From positions 1 to 5,981 of the forward strand of contig VEQB01000154.1 in the NCBI GenBank assembly GCA_018883485.1: DNA of 5,981 nucleotides, in the 5' to 3' direction. The position numbers and the translations under genes were made by a program. This document shows positions 1-5,981 of this stretch, in pieces; the first letter of the stretch is position 1; each line of letters begins with the position of its first letter. Under the pieces are notes generated by a model. The model was not told the origin of the DNA. It worked only from the letters and a program-made list of their open reading frames with translations, and searched no databases. This DNA comes from Bacteroidota bacterium. GTDB taxonomy: Bacteria > Bacteroidota > Bacteroidia > UKL13-3.

Positions 1-962
1 GATTGAACCAAGCCTTTGCCAAAACTTCTTTGTCCAATAACCACCCCACGATCTAAATCTTGAATTGTGCCAGAAACAATTTCTGAAGCAGAGGCAGAAC
101 CTCTATTAACAAGCACTGCTACTGGAATAGTGGCATCCGCAGCGGCCATTGTAGTTTCATAATTTTTATTCCATTCACTAATTTTCCCCTTAGTAAAAAC
201 TACTAGTTGAGCAGGTGGCACAAATACATTTACTACATTTACCGCCTCATTTAGCAATCCTCCAGGGTTGCCTCTTAGATCGAGCACCACTTTTTTAATG
301 CCTTGCTTTTTTAAATCAATCAATGCCTCTCTCACCTCTTTTCCGGCATCTGGGGTAAACCCACTCAACTTAATGTAACCTGTTTCTGGATTAATGAGAC
401 CATAAAAAGGAACATTTTTAACTTTTATTTCTTCGCGCGTTATCGTTTTTGGTATTTCCGTACCATTTCTGCGAACAATTAATTTTACCTGACTTCCAGG
501 TTGGCCTTTTAGCAACTTGCTGATATCGCTACTATTTTTTCCTTTGAGGTCTTTCCCTTCAATATTAATAATTAAATCGCCTGCGCGCAGGTCTGCTTTT
601 TGCGCTGGATAGCCTTCATAGGGGTCGGTAATTACGGTATAATCATCCTTTTGCCCCACCATAGCGCCAATGCCTCCGTATTGGCCTGTCATTTGATATC
701 TAAAGTCTTCCGCTTCTGCCTCGCTAATAAAATTGGTATAAGGATCAAGTGTTTTAAGCATTTGATCTATGGCTGTTTTGTTTAGCTTGCCAGCATCAAT
801 ATCATCCACATAATACGTATTTATTTCCCTAAATACTGAGGCATATAATTCCAAGTTTTTAGAGAGCTCAAAATAGTTATCGCCAACCTTAAATGAAAGA
901 GTTGCAAGTGTAAATACTATCAATAAATGGTACCAGCGTGCTTTGCTTAAAAATTTCTTCAT
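1..962 (-). CDS. Carboxy-terminal processing protease, S41 family (C-terminus cut by window edge)
   Basis: Membrane-anchored serine protease of the CtpA/Prc family, which trims or degrades envelope proteins from their C-termini. 320 complete codons are present, and the 3' end lies outside the window. The start is the ATG at 962-960. It gives a short basic N-terminus (MKKFLSKARW) and one hydrophobic anchor at about residues 11-27. An N-terminal helical region (about 30-85) leads to YGGIGAMV and a PDZ domain (about 93-170, with ADLRAGDLIINIEGK). The protease core follows, with GYIKLSGF (195-202) and VVLDLRGNPGGLL (225-237). The catalytic serine is predicted as Ser291 in GSASASEIVSG and the general-base lysine as Lys316 in SFGKG. 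Their 25-residue spacing matches the Ser/Lys dyad of E. coli Prc and B. subtilis CtpB. Everything needed for activity is visible. The family call is firm, but the substrate is unknown. It lies 359 nt downstream of the lipoprotein gene on the same strand and is probably transcribed separately. Confidence 0.95.
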   Translation of the reverse strand, partial: MKKFLSKARWYHLLIVFTLATLSFKVGDNYFELSKNLELYASVFREINTYYVDDIDAGKLNKTAIDQMLKTLDPYTNFISEAEAEDFRYQMTGQYGGIGAMVGQKDDYTVITDPYEGYPAQKADLRAGDLIINIEGKDLKGKNSSDISKLLKGQPGSQVKLIVRRNGTEIPKTITREEIKVKNVPFYGLINPETGYIKLSGFTPDAGKEVREALIDLKKQGIKKVVLDLRGNPGGLLNEAVNVVNVFVPPAQLVVFTKGKISEWNKNYETTMAAADATIPVAVLVNRGSASASEIVSGTIQDLDRGVVIGQRSFGKGLVQ

Positions 963-1321
963 GATGCCAAGATATATAATATCGCAAATAACGCGGCAAC
1001 CGTTTAAAAATTTTATCTTGAGTTCACTAAAATTGGTATTCTTTTTCGTGGGAAGGAGCAGGCTATAATTACTTCTTTAGTCAGAAATAACAAAATAGAA
1101 AATATGTTTATTTGGATAACCTCATTGGTATTAAAGTCATATATTTTAGGGAGGTTAGCATGATAGGTGAAAAGTCATGCTAACCTCCTTTAAACTTCTT
1201 AATCAAGGAAAGTATTTTCTGCTATAAAATAAGCTTCAACTTAATTAGTAGAATTTTCACCCCCTTCAATTATCCTTAAAACTGCAAATTGCCAATAAAA
1301 TGAAATTGGGCTAATACTATT
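963..1321. other. Intergenic region between the lipoprotein 3' end and the protease 5' end
   Basis: This 359-nt AT-rich spacer separates two minus-strand genes. It should hold the 3' untranslated region and terminator of the lipoprotein gene and the promoter of the protease gene. The only strong structure is the 14-bp inverted repeat at 1150-1188, described separately. I see no ORF with convincing protein character, no tRNA and no recognisable riboswitch. A clear Bacteroidota promoter (TTTG plus TAnnTTTG) was not found upstream of the protease start. Fragments such as TTATTTG occur on the minus strand, but without a well-spaced partner. Confidence 0.6.
1150..1188 (-). terminator. Perfect 14-bp inverted repeat, possible transcription terminator
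   Basis: The arms GGAGGTTAGCATGA (1150-1163) and TCATGCTAACCTCC (1175-1188) are perfectly complementary, with an 11-nt loop. A G-T and an A-T pair can extend the base. It lies 134 nt beyond the stop codon of the minus-strand lipoprotein gene, so a terminator for that gene is the simplest reading. On the minus strand the stem is followed by CTAAAATAT, not a clean T-run. The T-richer flank (TTTAAACTTCTT) is on the plus strand, where no upstream gene reads toward it. Termination is therefore not certain. The structure could instead be an mRNA 3'-end stabiliser or a protein-binding palindrome. Confidence 0.45.
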
Positions 1322-3541
1322 TTATTCTACCCTTTTGCCGGTGCCGTAATAGATGTCTCTGAAATAAGTCATGCCTGACTTAACTAATAACTTATCACTT
1401 AATAAACTTGGTGTAATGGAGAAAGGTTCAGATACTGATGGTACGTTACCACCTATAAAACCTGTGCCAGCATTAGTGATTGTTACGCCAGAAATAGATT
1501 TAGTATTGGCATCATAAACTGAAGTTGCGGTTGCACCACCACCTGGGCCATTTGGAACTATTATAACTCTGGGCGCCCCTGCATAACCACTGCCTGGGTT
1601 TACAACTTTTATAGCGGCAATACCCCCATTATTAATTGTAACTGAAGCTTGAGCACCTGAGCCGGAGAAGAAACTAATATTTGGTGGAAATAAATATCCT
1701 GATCCAGGATTGGTAATTGTAACTCCAGTAACACGTCCATTTGTAATGTTTGCGGTTCCAGTTGCCCCAGTTCCACCGCCCCCTGAAATTATTACCTCTG
1801 GGGCAAAATCGTAGTTGTCTCCTTGATTAACAATGGTAACTCCTGTAAGCGATCTGCCCTTTGTGATAGCTTGCCCTGAAGCACCTGATCCAGATATTAC
1901 CGTTATAGTAGGATTAGAAGTATAGCCAGAGCCTGCATTTAACAAGGTAATGCCAATAATTTGCCCTGTGGTATTATCAATTTGTGCAGAAGCAGTTGCT
2001 CTTACACCTCCGCTCACACTTGGTTCAGAAAATACGAGAGTAGGAGCTCCTGTGTAGTTTGCACCAGTGTTTACAATGCTTACGGTTTGAACCGACTGCC
2101 CTGCAAGATTTGCCGAGGCACTTGCATTTATACCTCCCGAAGGAGCAGGGTCTATTACAACACTTGGAATGGATGTGTATCCAGAACCAACATTAGTGAG
2201 TGTAATTCCTGTAAGCCTACCATTGTTAATATTTGCAGTTGCTGTGGCATTAATCCCGCCTGGTAAATTTGGCGCGCTAATGGTAACATTGGGAACAGTT
2301 GTGTACCCAGTGCCTGAATTAACCACTACAATTGATTTTAGGGCTGATCCACCCCCAATAGTGGCATTGATTTGTGCGCCAGAACCTGAAATTAAACTAA
2401 TACTTGGTTCAGAAGTATACCCTGTGCCGGGAGATGTAAGGTTAATGGCTGTTACTATGCCCCCTGCTACAACTGCAACTGCCGCAGCACCACTTCCACC
2501 ACCACCAGTTATTACTACCCTAGGAGCGGAAGCATAACCAGACCCTCCGTTGGTTACATTGACCTTGTCTAATTCACCTGCACCAGATATGCTTGCAGAA
2601 GCCGACGCGCCGCTACCAGTGACGAAGAATACTGTTGCGCCGCCCGCCAATGGCACCGGAGAAGGAGTTGCTGTGCTGCTTGAGCTAAATACTGTTCTAA
2701 CGGTTACTTTTCTATTAAAGCCAGAAACCCCTGAGTTTTCATAAAGGTCTTGATCTGCTACTAAATCAGGTGCATTTAACTTAAAGGGCAAGCCCGCAAT
2801 ACCTGCAGGCACTGTTATTGCGTAATTGCCATTGGCATCGGTGGTATCATAAAAAAATGCCTCATAGGCATATTGAACTATTTTGCCGTTATTGGAGGTA
2901 GTTGGTATAAGAATACCTGTTGAATTTAAATAATTTGATTTAAAACTCGGGTCATCTACATCAATGGTAGCAACAATCTTTGTGTTTTGAGGGACAAGCT
3001 CTCTTGTTTCGTTTGTTAAGTTACTTTGATACGTAACTCTTCCCTTAAGAATTGCAGAACTTGTAGGGTCTTCCTTCTTAAAAATAGAAACAAGGTTTGC
3101 CAAGTCAATCTGTGTACCATTAGACTGCACCACAGAACCATTTGCAGATACAAGATAACTTAATGTGGTATACCCTGGCTTTTGTATATTCACAGCTACC
3201 AAACCTTTAAAGATTCCATTAAAGCTAACCATGCCTGTTGCGTTTGTTGTTTTTTGTAGCACTTTATCGCCTTGTGTAATAGTTACCAAGGCTCCATCAA
3301 CCCAAGTTGGACTTGTTTTACCTAATCCAATCGCGTAATGGTTACCCGATATTACTATCACTGAATAAATCATATTTACCTTGTAATCGATTTCGTAATC
3401 TAAAGGTGTTTTTGCAGGTGGAGGAGTAGTGGTTGGAGTGCTTTCCTCCTCTTTAAGTTCCTCCTCTTTTTTACAGGTAATTAATAGGATTGATGCTAAT
3501 AAAAATAGCAACAGTTTTAATTTAAGTTTAGATGTGTTCAT
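1322..3541 (-). CDS. Predicted surface lipoprotein with ten Gly-rich GSGY repeats
   Basis: 739-residue secreted lipoprotein of unknown function. The N-terminus is a type II signal peptide: basic MNTSKLKLK, hydrophobic core 10-21, lipobox LITC with lipidated Cys23. CKKEEELKEEE follows, resembling the Lys/Asp/Glu export signal that sends Bacteroidota lipoproteins to the cell surface. A Thr/Pro-rich linker (35-46) leads to two probable beta-sandwich domains. The first (about 50-150, with TTNATGMVSFNGI) and the second (about 163-285, with TTDANGNYAITVPAG) resemble carboxypeptidase-regulatory-like or Ig-like folds. Residues 300-697 form ten repeats of 37-44 residues. The C-terminal 40 residues (SDKLLVKSGMTYFRDIYYG) are not repeated, and I see no type IX sorting domain. 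The start ATG follows an A-rich stretch (AAATTAAAAAAACA), usual for this phylum. An adhesin, matrix or glycan-binding role is only a guess. It is divergent from the two-component system and probably monocistronic. The coding call is firm; the function is open. Confidence 0.93.
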   Translation of the reverse strand: MNTSKLKLKLLLFLLASILLITCKKEEELKEEESTPTTTPPPAKTPLDYEIDYKVNMIYSVIVISGNHYAIGLGKTSPTWVDGALVTITQGDKVLQKTTNATGMVSFNGIFKGLVAVNIQKPGYTTLSYLVSANGSVVQSNGTQIDLANLVSIFKKEDPTSSAILKGRVTYQSNLTNETRELVPQNTKIVATIDVDDPSFKSNYLNSTGILIPTTSNNGKIVQYAYEAFFYDTTDANGNYAITVPAGIAGLPFKLNAPDLVADQDLYENSGVSGFNRKVTVRTVFSSSSTATPSPVPLAGGATVFFVTGSGASASASISGAGELDKVNVTNGGSGYASAPRVVITGGGGSGAAAVAVVAGGIVTAINLTSPGTGYTSEPSISLISGSGAQINATIGGGSALKSIVVVNSGTGYTTVPNVTISAPNLPGGINATATANINNGRLTGITLTNVGSGYTSIPSVVIDPAPSGGINASASANLAGQSVQTVSIVNTGANYTGAPTLVFSEPSVSGGVRATASAQIDNTTGQIIGITLLNAGSGYTSNPTITVISGSGASGQAITKGRSLTGVTIVNQGDNYDFAPEVIISGGGGTGATGTANITNGRVTGVTITNPGSGYLFPPNISFFSGSGAQASVTINNGGIAAIKVVNPGSGYAGAPRVIIVPNGPGGGATATSVYDANTKSISGVTITNAGTGFIGGNVPSVSEPFSITPSLLSDKLLVKSGMTYFRDIYYGTGKRVE
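1451..2644 (-). repeat. Ten tandem protein repeats with GSGYTxxP core (residues 300-697)
   Basis: Each unit reads roughly (V/I)xxVxxxNxGSGYTxxPxVxI, then a Gly/Ala/Ser-rich turn and an alternating small-residue strand such as INATATANINNG. The core tyrosine (phenylalanine in the last unit) falls at residues 336, 375, 413, 455, 496, 540, 577, 616, 653 and 695. The spacings are 39, 38, 42, 41, 44, 37, 39, 37 and 42. Units 5 and 7 are divergent (GANY and GDNY). The last unit is degenerate (GTGFIGG) and closes the array. The alternation of beta-branched and small residues with Gly turns suggests an extended all-beta structure, perhaps a solenoid or a string of small beta modules. I recall similar GSGY-type repeats in Bacteroidota and marine phage structural proteins but cannot name a family with certainty. 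Confidence 0.85.
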
Positions 3542-3897
3542 TGTTTTTTTAATTTAGAAGCCTATACGTTTTTTTGGAATGCTATAGTTGAGGTAAAATT
3601 CTTTTTTTGGTGCACCAATAATATTTGTTAAACCGATTATGCATTATGAACATATGGAAATTGCGCAGTATTTGTTAACAGTTCTAACTGATGCCTGGGA
3701 AACTGAACATGAAATTGCAGAAATAAATAGTAAAATATATTTAACCATAAACATAATAAATTACCTTACAAAGGAGAAATCAAAAAGCTTATGGTACTAT
3801 ACCCCAAAAGAGGTATTTTTATAACTGATAATGTGCTATAAATATTTTTATAATTACATAGAATGGGTATATTAGCATTAAAATAAAAGTAAGAGCA
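3542..3897. promoter_or_regulatory. Divergent intergenic region carrying promoters for lipoprotein and two-component genes
   Basis: This 356-nt, very AT-rich spacer lies between divergent genes and must contain the promoter of the lipoprotein gene (leftward) and probably that of the kinase operon (rightward). CAATAATATTTG at 3616-3627 carries a near match to the Bacteroidota -7 element TAnnTTTG on each strand: AATATTTG on plus and TATTATTG on minus. No well-placed -33 TTTG partner accompanies either, so the exact promoters are unresolved. TATTTTTATAA occurs twice (3814-3824 and 3843-3853) upstream of the kinase. A 61-codon ORF fills 3639-3824 and is listed separately. Confidence 0.45.
3639..3824 (+). 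CDS. Small hypothetical ORF, 61 codons, uncertain
   Basis: I do not recognise this ORF. It begins MHYEHMEIAQYLL, with a second possible start at Met6 (3654), and ends at TAA 3822-3824, 73 nt before the kinase start and on the same strand. Its composition looks protein-like. An amphipathic first half (EIAQYLLTVLTDAW), a charged middle (ETEHEIAEINSK) and a third helix-like stretch (YLTINIINYLTKEK) are followed by a short aromatic, strand-like tail (SLWYYTPKEVFL). This order is loosely reminiscent of a small winged-helix DNA-binding fold, but no diagnostic motif supports that. There is no Shine-Dalgarno sequence before it, which means little in Bacteroidota. It could be a genuine small protein cotranscribed with the kinase, a remnant of a longer gene, or a chance open frame in AT-rich DNA. 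Confidence 0.3.
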   Translation: MHYEHMEIAQYLLTVLTDAWETEHEIAEINSKIYLTINIINYLTKEKSKSLWYYTPKEVFL

Positions 3898-5883
3898 TTG
3901 ATTATATTGTTGCATTTTTACTCCAACTTCAAAAAAATAAAAGGGAATGGAAAAATTTTTATTTCAGCTCTCGTTATTATTTTATTTGGAATACGGTCTA
4001 ACGCCAACTCCTTTCAAGATTCATCAATAAATATTGCAAATAAATGTTTCATAATTTTTGATGTAGATACCAGCAATTATAAAAACCCAGTTAAATATTA
4101 CAATGATATAAAATGGAGTCGCCATACATTCGATCTATTCAGTATTAAAAGTAAACAATATCAAAACGAATTTTTAATTAAGTATGAATTCACGCACCAC
4201 GCAAATACGCCAAAAACGTACTTTCTTGAGGTAGAGAATACACTAATTGATAAAATATACTTTTATCACATTGCCGAAAATAAATTAATAAAAACAGATG
4301 AATCTGGAGATGAAATTCCTTTCTATAAAAGAAAAACGCCATTCAGAAATCCATTATTTGAGGTAGCTGTTTATGAAAAAGGCAAACATATCATTCTTTT
4401 AAAAGTAATTGCAGATGGCAGACGCCTTAATTTTCCATTACGTTTAATAGAGGCAAATTCCTTTGTTTCCATTGCAGAAAAAAAGGACCTGTTGTTTGGA
4501 TTATACCTTGGGGTGCTATTTATTCTCTGCTTCTTAAGTGCATACTTTGGATATATTATTGGGGATTCTGTATTCTATTTTTTTGCCTTGTATATAGGTT
4601 TTCTATCTATTAATCAATCTATCCTAAGTGGCATTTCATTTCAGTATTGGTGGCCAAACCAAAGCGAGTTATCAAATAAAAGTGCACCTGTTACAATTGT
4701 TCTTGCCATCATTTTCGGACTCATATTTGCCAAATCATTTTTTAAAAATGAAGGATATAATAAATATGTTATAAGGGGATTAAATATATTTCTAGCTTTG
4801 AATATTCTCTTGCTGAGTATGATCTTACAAAGTGGAGAGGTATTTAATTTTTCAGTATTTCTAATGTATAATTTCATTATTATATTTTATGTTATGCTAT
4901 GTATTTTGGGTATTTATTACCTATTTAAAAATGTTCGAATATCTAGATTCTATTTTTTAGGATTTTTGCTGGCAACAGCTATTATTTCATTTATGACTTA
5001 TTTAACAAATAAAAGGGAGCCTGAATTTGTTTTTACAAATAATCTTGTTATCTATTTGCTATTATTTAAATGCATTATTTTATTCTTGGCACTAATTGAT
5101 AGGTTCAGAGTTTATAAAAATGATAAAGAGCTTGCACAATCACAATTAATACAAAAACTTGAAGAAATAAATACACTTAAAGAGAATCTAAATGATGAAT
5201 TGGTTAGACAAATTGAGACTAAAACACAGGAATTGGAAAAAAAACAGACTGAGTTGTATTGGTCGATATTAACTGGAGAAGAAAGAGAAAGAAAAAGAAT
5301 CGCTAAAGAACTTCACGATGGACTTGGAGCCCAATTATCTGCAATAAAACTTCATGCCCAGTCAGAAGACTACGAAAATGTGCTTCTAATGAATAAGACA
5401 AAAAACCACCATCAAAATCTTATAAAACAAATTGATGAGGCTTGTCTGGAAGTTAGGAGTATTTCACATGACCTTTTGCCGCCGGGGTTAATTAATTCTG
5501 GAATAATTGAAAGTATTAATCGCTTTGTCCATCAACTAAAAGAAAATTCAGATATTGATTTAAAATTCATTCATCAAATTAATAAGGAAGCGTTTACAAA
5601 AGATTTGGAGGTTCAGATTTTTAGAATTATTCAAGAGCTTTTAAATAACATCATTAAACACGCGAACGCGCAATCTGCAGCAATTCAAATTATACAAAAT
5701 AATTCAAGGCTACTCATCATAGCAGAAGATGATGGAACTGGGTTTGATTTGGAGGAAAATCATAAAGGCCTAGGCATAAACAATATTAAAAATAGAATTG
5801 CATCATTAAATGGTAGCATTGTTTTTGATACCCAAAAAAATAATGGTACAACCGTTATAATTGAAATTACTTTACCTAAATGA
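3898..5883 (+). CDS. 7TMR-DISM sensor histidine kinase (HisKA_3 class)
   Basis: Inner-membrane sensor kinase that should phosphorylate the response regulator encoded next to it. Of 661 residues, about 17-37 form a signal peptide (IFISALVIILFGI, then SNA before the likely cleavage site). About 55-190 is a periplasmic sensing domain of the 7TMR-DISM extracellular 2 type, with a beta-rich pattern ending FPLRLIEANSF. About 197-400 holds seven membrane helices (near 197-218, 223-244, 262-281, 291-311, 317-341, 350-368 and 379-400). A coiled coil runs from about 408 to 455. The HisKA_3 dimerisation domain carries the phospho-acceptor His473 in ERKRIAKELHDGLGAQL. The ATPase domain has an N box (QELLNNIIKHA, Asn573/Asn574), a G1 box (DDGTGF, 611-616) and a G2 box (GLGINNIKNRI, 624-634). 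All catalytic boxes are intact. The DISM2 domain is usually thought to bind small ligands, often carbohydrates; the ligand here is unknown. The start is a TTG at 3898; TTGs at 3907 and 3910 are equally possible, and no in-frame ATG occurs before 4819. Confidence 0.94.
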   Translation: MIILLHFYSNFKKIKGNGKIFISALVIILFGIRSNANSFQDSSINIANKCFIIFDVDTSNYKNPVKYYNDIKWSRHTFDLFSIKSKQYQNEFLIKYEFTHHANTPKTYFLEVENTLIDKIYFYHIAENKLIKTDESGDEIPFYKRKTPFRNPLFEVAVYEKGKHIILLKVIADGRRLNFPLRLIEANSFVSIAEKKDLLFGLYLGVLFILCFLSAYFGYIIGDSVFYFFALYIGFLSINQSILSGISFQYWWPNQSELSNKSAPVTIVLAIIFGLIFAKSFFKNEGYNKYVIRGLNIFLALNILLLSMILQSGEVFNFSVFLMYNFIIIFYVMLCILGIYYLFKNVRISRFYFLGFLLATAIISFMTYLTNKREPEFVFTNNLVIYLLLFKCIILFLALIDRFRVYKNDKELAQSQLIQKLEEINTLKENLNDELVRQIETKTQELEKKQTELYWSILTGEERERKRIAKELHDGLGAQLSAIKLHAQSEDYENVLLMNKTKNHHQNLIKQIDEACLEVRSISHDLLPPGLINSGIIESINRFVHQLKENSDIDLKFIHQINKEAFTKDLEVQIFRIIQELLNNIIKHANAQSAAIQIIQNNSRLLIIAEDDGTGFDLEENHKGLGINNIKNRIASLNGSIVFDTQKNNGTTVIIEITLPK

Positions 5884-5981
5884 AAAGGCCTAAGAAAATA
5901 CTCATTGCAGATGACCATAAAATATTTTTAGAAGGTCTCAATTTAATTTTAAGTGAATTCAATCATATACAAATTGTTGCT
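5880..5981 (+). CDS. Response regulator, receiver domain N-terminus (cut by window edge)
   Basis: The first 34 codons of a two-component response regulator. The ATG at 5880 overlaps the kinase stop codon as ATGA, which implies translational coupling and a shared operon. The sequence KKILIADDHKIFLEGLNLIL is the classic first strand and helix of a receiver domain. Asp11 and Asp12 are in the position of the acidic pair that binds magnesium. The phospho-acceptor aspartate and the output domain lie beyond the window. The ADDHxxFxEGL wording and the pairing with a HisKA_3 kinase strongly suggest a NarL/FixJ-type regulator with a LuxR-type DNA-binding domain, but that half is not visible. It is the likely phosphorylation partner of the kinase. 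Confidence 0.93.
   Translation, partial: MKRPKKILIADDHKIFLEGLNLILSEFNHIQIVA

Noticed and set aside
600..785. 61-codon plus-strand ORF inside the protease gene
   Set aside because: It is antisense to a well-supported S41 protease coding region, with no independent support.
1032..1132. Short direct repeat ATTGGTATT (1032-1040 and 1124-1132) flanking part of the spacer
   Set aside because: Nine bases in AT-rich DNA is within chance, and no mobile-element feature lies between the copies.
1104..1163. 19-codon plus-strand ORF (MFIWITSLVL...) whose TGA overlaps the ATG of the seven-codon ORF in the palindrome
   Set aside because: It is too short to support, has no recognisable initiation context, and the ATGA overlap is easily a coincidence.
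1451..2644. Gly-rich repeats read as calcium-binding RTX or collagen-like repeats
   Set aside because: There is no GGxGxDxxx nonapeptide and no Gly-x-y triplet periodicity. The repeat is about 40 residues long with a GSGY core.
1961..2744. Three open frames on the plus strand (1961-2266, 2169-2537, 2550-2744)
   Set aside because: They lie antisense inside the repeat array of the lipoprotein gene. The Gly/Ala/Ser-rich codons suppress stops on the opposite strand, and the translations look like shadow sequence.
4641..4877. 78-codon minus-strand ORF inside the kinase gene
   Set aside because: It is antisense to the membrane-helix region of a clearly coding kinase and is best explained as a shadow.

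Overview
The window looks like a chromosomal segment from an AT-rich member of the Bacteroidota. The clues agree. There is a lipoprotein whose signal peptide is followed by a Lys/Glu-rich stretch like the surface-export signal of that phylum. The sensor kinase has the 7TMR-DISM layout that is common there. The S41 protease has the Bacteroidota-style YGGIGAMV segment, and the start codons are preceded by A-rich stretches rather than strong Shine-Dalgarno sequences. Genus cannot be told from this sequence.

Layout, left to right. Positions 1-962 (minus) hold most of a membrane-anchored carboxy-terminal processing protease (S41 family) whose C-terminus lies beyond the left edge. Positions 963-1321 are non-coding and contain a perfect 14-bp inverted repeat (1150-1188), possibly a terminator for the next gene. 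Positions 1322-3541 (minus) encode a 739-residue predicted surface lipoprotein. It has two probable Ig-like or carboxypeptidase-regulatory-like domains, then ten copies of a Gly-rich 37-44 residue repeat built around a GSGYTxxP core. Positions 3542-3897 are the spacer between divergent genes and include a questionable 61-codon ORF. Positions 3898-5883 (plus) encode a complete 7TMR-DISM sensor histidine kinase of the HisKA_3 (NarX/DegS-like) class. Its stop overlaps the start of a response regulator (5880 onward) that runs off the right edge.

How the genes work together: the kinase and regulator are almost certainly one translationally coupled two-component system. It is transcribed divergently from the repeat lipoprotein. 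It could control that gene, but nothing in the sequence proves this. The protease appears to be a separate housekeeping envelope gene. I see no mobile element, CRISPR array, tRNA or rRNA. The least familiar items are the repeat lipoprotein, the palindrome that presents a GGAGG-spacer-ATG on both strands, and the small ORF in the divergent spacer.
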